Below, in pieces: positions 52,706 through 61,417 of a stretch of DNA of 64,000 nt; the stretch's first letter is position 1, and each line of letters opens with the position of its first letter. The notes under the pieces are model-generated. The model searched no databases and was not told where the DNA came from. It worked only from the letters and a program-made list of their open reading frames with translations. Origin of the DNA: BOG-908 sp963692875 (GTDB taxonomy: Bacteria > Pseudomonadota > Alphaproteobacteria > Acetobacterales > Acetobacteraceae); contig OZ240673.1 of assembly GCA_965198755.1 (NCBI GenBank), positions 3,782,001-3,846,000 of the forward strand, written 5' to 3'. The position numbers and the translations under genes were made by a program.

Positions 52706-53620
52706 ATGATCGATCCCCTGGCTGAAGTCGTGACCCTGCTGCGACCCACCGCCACCCGATCCAAGGTTGTGGGCGGCGCCGGACGCTGGCGGCTTCGCCG
52801 CACCGATGCCGGGCAGCCATTCTACTGCGTCATCCTGGAGGGTTCATGCCGCCTGGAAGCCGCCGGGCACGAGCCGATCCTGCTGGCCCAGGGCGACTTC
52901 GTGCTGATCCCGGCCGCGCACGACTACACCTTTACGAGCGTCGAACCGCCGGCGCCTGGCTATCACACCGAGCCGGCCGTGCTCCCGGGTGGCAACGTCA
53001 GGCTGGGTGAACCCGAAGGGCCGCCCGACATAGTGTTTCTCGTAGGGCACTGCGCCTTCGCTTCGCCGGATGCCGCCTTGCTGGTCTCGCTGCTGCCGCA
53101 GCTCGTGCATGTCCGCGGCGAGGCGCGGCTCGCCACCTTGGTCGAGATGGTGGGCGAGGAGACCCGCGGGATGCGGCCTGCGCGCGAACTCGTGCTGGCG
53201 CGATTGCTGGAGGTGCTGCTGATCGAGGCCCTCCGTTCGACCGGACAGGCTGGAACATCCGCGGGTTTGCTGCGCGGGCTGGCCGATCCGCGGCTCGCGG
53301 CGGCGATCCGGCGCATGCACGAGAACCCCGGTCATGCCTGGACCGTGGCCGAGCTGGCGGGCGAGGCGGGGCTGTCGCGCTCCACCTTCTTCGACCGGTT
53401 TCGACGCGCGGTCGGAACCGCGCCTATGGACTACCTGCTGACCTGGCGGATGGCACTGGCGCAGGACCTGCTCAGGCAGCGGCAGGGTGGCCGGCAGGGC
53501 GGCATCGCCGAGGTTGCACGGCGCGTGGGCTATGGCTCGGCCAGCACGTTCAGCGTCGCGTTCGCGCGCCATGTCGGGGTGCCCCCAGGCCAATTCGCCG
53601 ATGGCCGGAACGTGGCATGA
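52706..53620 (+). CDS. AraC-family transcriptional regulator (cupin plus HTH)
   Basis: A 304-residue regulator. The N-terminal part is an AraC cupin sensor (CVILEGSCRLEAAG, LAQGDFVLIPAAHDYTF), the C-terminal part a double helix-turn-helix (WTVAELAGEAGLSRSTFFDRF, GIAEVARRVGYGSASTFSVAF in pieces). It is of the AraC_binding_2/cupin_6 type that controls adjacent oxidoreductases. The start ATG at 52706 is next to a half-site of the inverted repeat, which suggests autoregulation. The effector is unknown. Confidence 0.9.
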   Translation: MIDPLAEVVTLLRPTATRSKVVGGAGRWRLRRTDAGQPFYCVILEGSCRLEAAGHEPILLAQGDFVLIPAAHDYTFTSVEPPAPGYHTEPAVLPGGNVRLGEPEGPPDIVFLVGHCAFASPDAALLVSLLPQLVHVRGEARLATLVEMVGEETRGMRPARELVLARLLEVLLIEALRSTGQAGTSAGLLRGLADPRLAAAIRRMHENPGHAWTVAELAGEAGLSRSTFFDRFRRAVGTAPMDYLLTWRMALAQDLLRQRQGGRQGGIAEVARRVGYGSASTFSVAFARHVGVPPGQFADGRNVA

Positions 53621-53829
53621 GCGGCGTGCAGCCGATGGCGGCCTCGGGGTCGCACCTCTCCGTTGTTCGCGGCCGTGGTATGGGCAGGGCGGCCGATGCC
53701 GCCAGCGATCGTGGCGCGGCGGGCTGCGATCCGATGGCACGATCGATTCGACTGGTCGATGGCACGGTCCTGGCGGCGCGCGCCGGCGCATCGACGCGAA
53801 CTCTCCCGGAAGGGGGCCGTAGGCCCGAA

Positions 53830-54762
53830 ATGAGCAGGGGCGCATCTTCGGGTTGGAGTTCCAGGGTGAACGAATGCCTCGCCGCTCGTTTCCAAGCCGC
53901 GCCGCTTGCGCGGGAGTACCACGCCCGCCTCTGGGCCGATCATGAAGCTGCCGGGCTGGCGGGTCGGCACTTCGTTTCGGAGCTGACCGGTCCCTCGATC
54001 GAGAAATTCTGGCAGCGCGTTTGGGAGATGGCGCTTGGGAGGCATCTTCGCGCCTGCGGCCACCGCATAACCACGCGTCCGGAGGGAGAACCCGACTATC
54101 TCCGCGAGGTCGGGGGACGGGATGTGTGTGTGGAGGCGATCTCGCCGACGCCGGAACCGGATTTGCCGAGGCACTGGACGACCTTCGATCCCCTCTATCC
54201 CGGGCCGGCTTGCGGGCCGGTCCCGAACAAGGAAATGCTGCTTCGATGGACGTCGGCCTTCAGGACGAAAGCCGGGAAATGCGCGGAGTATCGCCGCAAC
54301 GGGACGGTCAAGCCCACGGATGCGTTCGTCATAGCCATCGACGGGAGCCAACTCCCCAAAGTCCCACACACGCACGGCATCTCGCGGCTCCCATTCGTCG
54401 GCGAAGCCGTCTTCGCGATCGGCCCCCTGGCAATTCCGATCGATCGCGAAACGCGAAGACTGGGCCCGGCCTTCCAGACGGTTGAGGCTGCGGTCGAGAA
54501 CAGGAACAAGGCGATAGTTCCCAAGGAGCCGTTCTTCCGTGCCGAGTTCTCAGGCATCAGCGCCGTACTGGGATGCTATGCGGCGTCAGGATGCCATTCG
54601 CCCCGTGGCGATGGGATTTTACCGGTCCAAGTCGCCTACAACCCGCTCGCTCGTAGTCCGCTCGGACATGGCCAACTCGGCGCGGGTGCGGAGGAGTGGA
54701 CGGCCGATCTCCTGTCCGAAGACGACGAAGGCATGGAATGGTCGGTGCAGCGCATCGGCTGA
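53830..54762 (+). CDS. Uncharacterised protein with PD-(D/E)XK nuclease-like features
   Basis: A 310-residue protein with no recognised family. FWQRVWEMALGRHL is followed by EGEPDYL...DVCVEAISP, which resembles the core of PD-(D/E)XK nucleases (an Asp, then a Glu on the next strand), although the canonical Lys is replaced. KCAEYRRNG and DAFVIAIDG further on look like the later helix and strand of such folds. A longer start at ATG 53617 overlaps the AraC stop, but its extra 71 residues are low-complexity; ATG 53830 is preferred. It lies directly before the CHC2-nuclease gene on the same strand, so it may belong to the same defence block. Confidence 0.6.
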   Translation: MSRGASSGWSSRVNECLAARFQAAPLAREYHARLWADHEAAGLAGRHFVSELTGPSIEKFWQRVWEMALGRHLRACGHRITTRPEGEPDYLREVGGRDVCVEAISPTPEPDLPRHWTTFDPLYPGPACGPVPNKEMLLRWTSAFRTKAGKCAEYRRNGTVKPTDAFVIAIDGSQLPKVPHTHGISRLPFVGEAVFAIGPLAIPIDRETRRLGPAFQTVEAAVENRNKAIVPKEPFFRAEFSGISAVLGCYAASGCHSPRGDGILPVQVAYNPLARSPLGHGQLGAGAEEWTADLLSEDDEGMEWSVQRIG

Positions 54763-54959
54763 TCGATGTGGTTGCTGACAAGGGCAGTACGGGCAAGGTT
54801 GCGGGATCGGTCGCCTCGGTCGGATGACCCAAAGCGGGCCGGCGACGCGAGTCCAATCTCCTGGATTCACGGCTCACCATGGATCGGCTGCGCCAGCTCC
54901 GAGTTGCGAATCGACGGACGGCGCAGCACGATGCCAGGTCAGCAGCCCGTCGGCCGAGC

Positions 54960-56090
54960 ATGGTGTTCCCGGAAGAATTCCTTGAAGAACTGCGGGCGCG
55001 AACCCCATTGGCACGGTTGATCGGCAGGAGGGTCGACCTGACCAAGAGCGGCAGGCAGCACAAGGCATGCTGCCCGTTCCATGCGGAGAAGACGCCGTCG
55101 TTCTACGTCTACGAGGATGGCTATCATTGCTTCGGTTGCGGCGCGCATGGCGACGCGATCGCCTTCGTCATGCAGGCGGACGGCGTCGACATGCCCGCCG
55201 CAGTGGCGTCGCTGGCCGCCGACGCAGGCCTGTCGCTGCCGGGGAGTGGCGGCGGCGGAGATGGCGGAAAGGATGTCCATTCCCGGGCGAGCCGGCCCGC
55301 GCCGCCGGGGGAGCAGCCAATCATCGTGAACGGTTCGAACCTCAACGAGGCGCAGGTCGAGTCCATCCTCGGAACGGCGGCCCGACTGCTGGTGCGCGAG
55401 GCGAAGATGTCCGCGGCCTCGGTACTGGCGAATGGCGGCGGCCGCATCGTCCATTGGAATCACGATAATTGGGACGGCGGCTTCAATATATGGAGGTTCC
55501 TGTTGGAAGTCCCCGTCGAGGTCTACTTCGACCTCGATGACCGCGAGCGGCTCGAGACCGAAATCAATGCCGCGCTCGCAACGGCGATGGAGGTCTTCAC
55601 CGACTGCCTCGAGGTTAAGATCACCACCCTTCTCGAAGGGGATCCTGATTGGCGCAGCAAGGTGAACCGGCACCTCTCCGGTGCGGGAGTGACCAACCAG
55701 GGTCGCGTCCGCAGCGACGCGGTCGCGACGAAGCAGTACGACGGCCTGTTGTTCAGGTCCAGGCCCGAGGTGTTGTTCTACAATGCCCTGAAATCGAGCG
55801 GCGTTCCCTTCGCCCCCCTATCGGTGGTCCTGAACGCCGCCTTTCCCAAGCGACGCGTCGAACCGGACTTCATCCTGTTCAAGGAAGGCCTTGCGATGAT
55901 CGTCGAGATCGACGGGGACCTTTTCCACGTCGAGACGCCTTCCGCAGCCCATGCGAGGCTGAAGTTCCTCACCGATGAAGGCTTGATCCTGGAGCGGATC
56001 AACGCGATGGAATGCGACACGCCCGAGAAGGCGCGGGAAGCCGTGGCGCGCGTGCTGCGCACGTTCGGGAAGCATCGCAAGGCCCGATGA
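54960..56090 (+). CDS. CHC2 primase-type zinc finger fused to a PD-(D/E)XK endonuclease domain
   Basis: A 376-residue fusion. Residues 1-92 are a DnaG-like CHC2 zinc-binding domain: FPEEFLEELRARTPL, then ligands C38-H41 (CPFH) and C57-C60 (CFGC) and GAHGDAIAFVM. A Gly-rich linker follows. Residues about 120-250 form an unassigned alpha/beta domain. Residues about 258-370 look like a DUF559/VSR-type nuclease: SRPEVLFYNAL (E270), EPDF (D303), IVEIDG (E316) and LERINAMEC. There is no TOPRIM primase core, so it is not a primase. The zinc finger may direct the nuclease to a DNA structure. It ends 13 bp before the RES gene. ATG 54960 matches the DnaG start; an upstream ATG at 54879 is also possible. 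Confidence 0.8.
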   Translation: MVFPEEFLEELRARTPLARLIGRRVDLTKSGRQHKACCPFHAEKTPSFYVYEDGYHCFGCGAHGDAIAFVMQADGVDMPAAVASLAADAGLSLPGSGGGGDGGKDVHSRASRPAPPGEQPIIVNGSNLNEAQVESILGTAARLLVREAKMSAASVLANGGGRIVHWNHDNWDGGFNIWRFLLEVPVEVYFDLDDRERLETEINAALATAMEVFTDCLEVKITTLLEGDPDWRSKVNRHLSGAGVTNQGRVRSDAVATKQYDGLLFRSRPEVLFYNALKSSGVPFAPLSVVLNAAFPKRRVEPDFILFKEGLAMIVEIDGDLFHVETPSAAHARLKFLTDEGLILERINAMECDTPEKAREAVARVLRTFGKHRKAR

Positions 56091-56103
56091 GCATCATGCA
56101 CCG

Positions 56104-57411
56104 ATGACCGTCCGCGTCGCGAACGTTTGCCCGAGGTGCTTCGGCAACGAGAGCCTCGCCGCCCGGGTTCGCGAACTCCAGGCGGATCGGAACGACTCCG
56201 CCTGCGACTTCCACGAAGGCGAACGCGGCGTTCCCGTCGAAAAGGTAGCGGAGGTGATCGATGAGGTCTTCCGCCAGCGCTACGGCTTGGCGCCCGATGA
56301 GTACGGGGAGAGCGAGGGGGACGATCTCGAGTTCTGCGTTTCCGAGCTGACCGAGTGCGACGAAGAGGGAATTGGCGCCGCCCTCGCGGCAGGCCTCATC
56401 GACCTGGATCCCTACTGGCCGCCCGATGGCGGTGAGCCATTCTACTCCGATATGGATTACTACAGACGGGGCAACCACGTCGAGCAGGAGCACAGCTGGC
56501 GATGGGAGCAGTTCCGCGAGAGCATCGTCCATGGTCAGCGCTTCTTCAACTCGCACGCCCTGCACCTGTTGACCTACATCTTCGACGGCATCCACCGTCA
56601 TCAGAACGACCAGGGCGCGCGGCCCGTGCGCGTAATCGAACCCGGTCGGGAGGGATGCAGCTTCATGCGCGGGCGGATCGCGAACGACCCGACGACCCAG
56701 GAGCGGATCGCGCAGGACATGGCGTCCAGCATGGGGCCTCCGCCGGAACGCCTGCGCAAGGCCGGGCGCATGAATTCGGCGGGGATCCAGGTGTTCTACG
56801 GCGCCTACGAGCTCGAGACGTGCTTGAGCGAGTTGCGTCCGAACGTGGGCGATGTCGTCTTCGCGGCGAAGTTCGAGTTGACGCGCAGCCTGTGCGTCCT
56901 GGACTTGTCCGGATTCCAGAAGCCGTTGCGCCGGTTGGACCTGTTCGCGAAGGATCAAGTCCAGTTCACGGCGCAATGGCAGTTCATGGTGCAGTTCGAA
57001 CGTGAGATCACGCAACCCATATCGCCCATCGACGAATACCTGGATTACATTCCGACCCAAGCCGTTGCGGAATACCTCGTGAACAATCATGCGGTCGAGG
57101 TTGACGGCGAGGAGAGGCGGATCGAAGCGATCATCTATCGCTCCGCCCAGAATCCCCGCGGCAAGAACATCGCGCTGTTTGGCGATGGGGCGTCCGTCGG
57201 CCTGCTCGATGCCGATCGCCTAGTCGGCAACGAAGGCGAGCAGCCCGAGCCGGCATTCCCGGACCTCCATCGTTTACGTCGCGGCTTTACGCTCGCTGCG
57301 AAGCCCGACAGCCTGACAACCCGGATCATCGTGAGCGCCTCGTTCGAGCACGAAGGATATGCGTGCGCCTTGCCCGGCCGCGCAACTGCTGGACACGATC
57401 CATGGTTTTAA
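56104..57411 (+). CDS. RES-domain protein with HEPN/RES N-terminal domain
   Basis: A 435-residue predicted toxin. The N-terminus (VCPRCFGNESL, then a degenerate CDFH) resembles the HEPN_RES_NTD1 module. The second half is a RES domain: GRMNSAGIQVFYGA, with Arg222, Tyr232 and Glu243 (TCLSE) at positions corresponding to the NAD-binding residues of Xre-RES toxins, and IIYRSAQNPRGKNIALF near the end. RES toxins degrade NAD+. No Xre antitoxin lies beside it; the neighbour is the CHC2-nuclease 13 bp upstream, which suggests an effector-sensor pair in phage defence. Gene pairing is seen; defence function is inference. Confidence 0.8.
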   Translation: MTVRVANVCPRCFGNESLAARVRELQADRNDSACDFHEGERGVPVEKVAEVIDEVFRQRYGLAPDEYGESEGDDLEFCVSELTECDEEGIGAALAAGLIDLDPYWPPDGGEPFYSDMDYYRRGNHVEQEHSWRWEQFRESIVHGQRFFNSHALHLLTYIFDGIHRHQNDQGARPVRVIEPGREGCSFMRGRIANDPTTQERIAQDMASSMGPPPERLRKAGRMNSAGIQVFYGAYELETCLSELRPNVGDVVFAAKFELTRSLCVLDLSGFQKPLRRLDLFAKDQVQFTAQWQFMVQFEREITQPISPIDEYLDYIPTQAVAEYLVNNHAVEVDGEERRIEAIIYRSAQNPRGKNIALFGDGASVGLLDADRLVGNEGEQPEPAFPDLHRLRRGFTLAAKPDSLTTRIIVSASFEHEGYACALPGRATAGHDPWF

Positions 57412-57911
57412 TGTTCCTATCGTGGGTCGCGGAAGAAGCCTTCTTGAACGCGCCGGAGACGGCGTGACATTCGGCGAGAGCGAGCGCCCTCGCGAAGCGT
57501 CCGCATCGGACATTCGGTCGCCGATGTCCACGGCGCCCGTCCGCGGATACTTGCAGGTGCATCGATCCGACGCCGCGCTTGCTGGCTCGCCGGTGCCCTT
57601 GGGCCGACGACCCTCGGTTGGATCCGACGGCGGGAAGCAGCAGGTGACCCGTTCACCATGTCAGCGTCTGCGCGAGACCGCGGGGTTCACCGGAAAGGAG
57701 CCCTCTGCAAACCCTGCGCCCCGCGTCGAATGGCCAAGGCGCGGAACCAGTCATGTATCGACAGCAGACGGCCATTCGCCGCTGTGCCACCGGAACCGGT
57801 CGAGGGTTGGCCGCCGCAGCATGACGACAACGAACCCGCAACGACCAGCAGCACCGCCTTGTCTGAGATCCCACTCATAACAAGACCGCTTCGCTTTCGA
57901 TTGTGCTCCGT
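57412..57911. other. 500-bp convergent gap, no convincing gene
   Basis: The RES and helicase genes end facing each other. Small frames occur (for example 57687-57878, minus strand, with a signal-like start), but no family is recognised. CCGGAACCGGTCGAGGG at about 57790 resembles dispersed repeats known from sphingomonads, a weak hint of foreign origin. Confidence 0.4.
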
Positions 57912-60900
57912 TCAAGGTTCGCCGATCGAGCGGCTCAGCTCCAGGTATCGGCAATACGCATTGGCGAGTTGCATCTGACGCGGAGTGCGACATTCGGCCT
58001 CCATGACGCCCGGCGAAGCGACCAGCACGCAGATGCACTGCGCCCGCGAGGTGGCCACGTTGAGGCGGTTGAGGCTGTACAGGAATTCCATTCCCCGCGG
58101 CGCGTCCGCGTAGGTGGAGGTGGTCATCGAGTAGATGACAATGGGCGCCTCCTGCCCTTGGAACTTATCCACGGTCCCGATCCTGGCGTCCGGCAGACGC
58201 TCCTGCAGCTCGAACACCTGGGCGTTGTAGGGTGCGATGACGAGTATGTCCGCCTGCCCGACAGGCTGCTCCCTCCCGTCACGGTCGATCCATGTCGGGC
58301 CGGAAGCCAGGATCGACCGGACGAGCGAGGCCACCACCTCGGCCTCCTCGGGCGACGAACTCTTGTTCCCCTCGTGCGGCACGGGCAAGAAGCGAAGCCC
58401 AGTGCCTGAGAGCGGACCCGCGGAGATGACCCTCTGCCGTTCCAGGCCAAGCCGCGGATGGAGGCGGTCTTCGTAGAACATCTCCGAGGTGAACCTGCAG
58501 ACGTCCGGGTGGAGGCGCCAGGTCGTGCCGAGGAACAGGCCGCGATCCGGGGTGATGGTCTGCTGGCCGCCGAGAAGGTGGTGCAGTGCCGAAACGTCGG
58601 TGCCTTCGGGATGGCTGCCCTTCATCGGCTGATCCAGCTGCTGCGGGTCACCAAGCAACACCAACGCCTTGCCCGCCTGCGCGACGGCGAGGACATTGGC
58701 AAGCGACATCTGCGCCGCCTCGTCTACGAACAGGACATCGACCGCCTCGAATGCCTTCTCGCGCGCCCACAACCAAGAGGTGCCGCCTGCGACCTGGCAT
58801 GGCGCGCCGATGGAACCGAAGATGCGGGCGTTGTCCTTGGTGAAGGCCAGACCGGGGACGTCGTCCTCATGTTCGCTGAGCTTCTGGATGCACTGCACGA
58901 CGGCACCGTCCGCCTTCGCCGCCCCGAGCACCTCATCGAGGAGGTTGCGCACGACCTTGTGGCTGTTGGCGGTCACCCCGACGGTTCGGCCTGCCTTGAC
59001 CAGGGCGAGGATCATCCGGGCACCGGTGAACGTCTTGCCCGTCCCGGGCGGTCCCTGGATGGGGAGGACGCCCGCCCCCAGCAGTGCGGCAAGCCTGGCA
59101 GCCGCCTCAGCGGAACCCTCGCCTTCCACTTGGATCGGTTCGCCACCGAGGCGTGGCGGCGCCCGCATCAGGAGGTCGCGTGCGGCGCGGTAGCAACCCC
59201 CGCCCTCGATACCGTTGGCAAGCACGAATTCGGCCAGGCGAAGCAGCGACCCCTGCTGTTCGTCGGTTCCCACGACCTTGTGGGAGAAGACCGCGTCCGC
59301 GTGCTCGGAAGCGGTTTTCGCCATCTTCTTGATGTCGACCCATCGCTCCTCGGCCGATAAGGCGACGACGCTGCCGAAGTCCGAGCCGCCCCTGCTCTTC
59401 AACTTCTCGCCCCCCCTAAGTTCGGTTTCCTGCGGCGGGAACGAATAGCGATGGATCGGGACCTTCGCGGTTCCCCCGAAGTTGCCGACGAACGTCAGGC
59501 CGCTGATGGCCGCGCGCTCGTCGAGCAGTTCCTCCGCCGCAAGGTCGGCAAGACGGAAGTATTCCCACCAGACCGCCTTGAGTTCGCGGCGATGCCAGTC
59601 GAGCATGTTCGCCAGGAGCCACTTCCCCTGCTCGGTCGCCGAACGGTCGGCGGGGTCGGCCGGGATACCGCCGAGGAGCGACGCTACCACGGGCGCGATC
59701 CGAGCCTGCCACTCGGATACGGACGCGCCCGGATCGCCGGACGGAGCTGCGGGACGGGGCACTTCCGTCCCCTGATGGACGAGACCTGCCCGTTGACCCT
59801 CCAGCCAGTCCCGCAGGCGCCAAGTGGACACGCAATCGTCGCGGTTGTAGCCCTCGACCGTTTGCCGGTCGTCCTCCTCGACCGCCGTCCCGCCGAGCTC
59901 CAGATAAGCCTGCATCCTGGCGAGCGCGTGGTTCGCCCGTTGCAGCTGTACTTCGCGATCGTAGGCATACAGCGGTTCGAGGTTCTTGATGGAGTAGGTC
60001 TCGACGCTCGCACGGCAGGCGTGTCGGAAAACCGCGTAGAGGTCGACGAACACCTGTCCTCGCAGGAGCCTGTCGACATCGTCCTCGCGGGTGGCATAGC
60101 GGCCCATCAGCCGCTTGAGGGCCGCCGGTTCGTAGGGAGCGAAGTGATAGACGTGCATTCCCGGCCAGCTGCGAAGGCGCTCTCCCAAGAAGTCGATCAG
60201 CTGTTCGAACGCGGCCTTCTCCTGCTCCGCATCGAACGCCCAGTCGGCTCGATATGCCTCTCGACCATCCTCGTTCCTGAAGGCGTATCCGAACAGGTAT
60301 TCGAAACCGCCCATACCGATGAACGGATCTCCTTCCAGGTCCAGGAATACATCGCCCGGACAGGGTTCCGGAAGCCGTGACAAGCCGCACTCGGGAAAGA
60401 CGGGCAGCATCTCGTGCACGAGCTTGCCCGCGGGGCGACCTTCGACTTGTATCCGTGCTTGCTCGCGTATCCTCTCGTAGGAGTTCTTGGCACCGCGTTC
60501 CGGTTTCCAGCGAAGCGGCAAGGGCATTTCAGCAAGTCCGGCCACGGTCGCGATGCCATTCCTGCCGAGCTCGCCGATCTGCACCTTCGAGATGCCTGCC
60601 ACGAGACACAGGTGGTCGTCCGCACGGCGGCGGGCGTCGCATGTCGGCCGCCAGTCGCAAGTGTCGCAACGCTCGACCGGATGCGGATACAGGGCGTTGT
60701 CCATCCCGCTATCGATCGCCTCCTCGAGGCCCCGCCGTGCTTTCCGGAAGTAGGCCGCGTAATCCGCTACACGGTAGGTCTTTGGCTCGAAGTCGTTCCA
60801 GGGCGAGACGACGTGCACGTGCTCCGGCCGCACGCCCTGCTCCGCGGCGAGGAGTTCGGAATACAGGCAGAGCTGCAGGATCGCCCCTGCCTTCGTTTCC

Positions 60901-61313
60901 CGCGCGAGCTTGGTGTCGAGCGCTTCGTAGGACCAGGCGCCCAGACTGCTCGGCCTCTCGACCCTGCGAAGGACGTCAGCCCGCCCCCGCCATCTACCGG
61001 ACGCCAAGGCGGCCTGCAGTATGATGGGCACGCCGCGTCTCATGGCTTCCGACGTCTGGGCGAGCGCGGCATCGTCGACGCGTATGCCGTCGATCCGCAC
61101 GAGCTCCAGGCCGGTGGCCCCGAGGCGGCTACAATACTCCTGCTCGAACCGAGCGCCTCTCTCCCAAAGTATTTCGAGGAGCGGGTCCCAGGAATGCGGC
61201 CTGCTTGCTGCGCCCGTCGCGGCAGCCGTTTCCAGTGAGGTCAGGTGGCGGCAGCCGAGGTGACCGACGAGGTCAGTCGCGGTCAGGTGCATGGTGTCGT
61301 CGACCAGCAACAT
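57912..61313 (-). CDS. TM0106-family RecB-like nuclease fused to RNase H-like domain and SF1 helicase
   Basis: A 1133-residue multidomain enzyme. Residues 1-230 form a Cas4/RecB-type nuclease, with C21 and C216-C219-C225 as likely iron-sulfur ligands and D112, D133 and K135 (LDTK) as nuclease residues. Next comes an RNase H-like/YprB domain (DVFLDLEGDPF, HFAPYEPAALKRL, YNRDDCVST). The C-terminal half is a Dna2/UPF1-like SF1 helicase: GPPGTGKTF, VDEAAQ, GDPQQLDQP, DKFQGQEAPIV and LNVATSRA. Such proteins unwind and degrade DNA and are often found in defence islands. ATG 61313 has AGGTGA upstream. It follows brxHI on the same strand by about 100 bp. Confidence 0.9.
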   Translation of the reverse strand: MLLVDDTMHLTATDLVGHLGCRHLTSLETAAATGAASRPHSWDPLLEILWERGARFEQEYCSRLGATGLELVRIDGIRVDDAALAQTSEAMRRGVPIILQAALASGRWRGRADVLRRVERPSSLGAWSYEALDTKLARETKAGAILQLCLYSELLAAEQGVRPEHVHVVSPWNDFEPKTYRVADYAAYFRKARRGLEEAIDSGMDNALYPHPVERCDTCDWRPTCDARRRADDHLCLVAGISKVQIGELGRNGIATVAGLAEMPLPLRWKPERGAKNSYERIREQARIQVEGRPAGKLVHEMLPVFPECGLSRLPEPCPGDVFLDLEGDPFIGMGGFEYLFGYAFRNEDGREAYRADWAFDAEQEKAAFEQLIDFLGERLRSWPGMHVYHFAPYEPAALKRLMGRYATREDDVDRLLRGQVFVDLYAVFRHACRASVETYSIKNLEPLYAYDREVQLQRANHALARMQAYLELGGTAVEEDDRQTVEGYNRDDCVSTWRLRDWLEGQRAGLVHQGTEVPRPAAPSGDPGASVSEWQARIAPVVASLLGGIPADPADRSATEQGKWLLANMLDWHRRELKAVWWEYFRLADLAAEELLDERAAISGLTFVGNFGGTAKVPIHRYSFPPQETELRGGEKLKSRGGSDFGSVVALSAEERWVDIKKMAKTASEHADAVFSHKVVGTDEQQGSLLRLAEFVLANGIEGGGCYRAARDLLMRAPPRLGGEPIQVEGEGSAEAAARLAALLGAGVLPIQGPPGTGKTFTGARMILALVKAGRTVGVTANSHKVVRNLLDEVLGAAKADGAVVQCIQKLSEHEDDVPGLAFTKDNARIFGSIGAPCQVAGGTSWLWAREKAFEAVDVLFVDEAAQMSLANVLAVAQAGKALVLLGDPQQLDQPMKGSHPEGTDVSALHHLLGGQQTITPDRGLFLGTTWRLHPDVCRFTSEMFYEDRLHPRLGLERQRVISAGPLSGTGLRFLPVPHEGNKSSSPEEAEVVASLVRSILASGPTWIDRDGREQPVGQADILVIAPYNAQVFELQERLPDARIGTVDKFQGQEAPIVIYSMTTSTYADAPRGMEFLYSLNRLNVATSRAQCICVLVASPGVMEAECRTPRQMQLANAYCRYLELSRSIGEP

Positions 61314-61417
61314 GGTTCACCTGCTCCAAGCATCGTTGAACGTTCTGTGGTCATGCCAACGCCCACGTGGACCCGGGCGAGACCGGTTTCGGAATGAGGT
61401 CAAGTAGGTTTCAATGG

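Noticed and set aside
57687..57878. 63-codon minus-strand frame with a signal-like N-terminus
   Set aside because: It overlaps a repeat-like CCGGAACCGGTCGAGGG segment, has no family match and no clear ribosome binding site.
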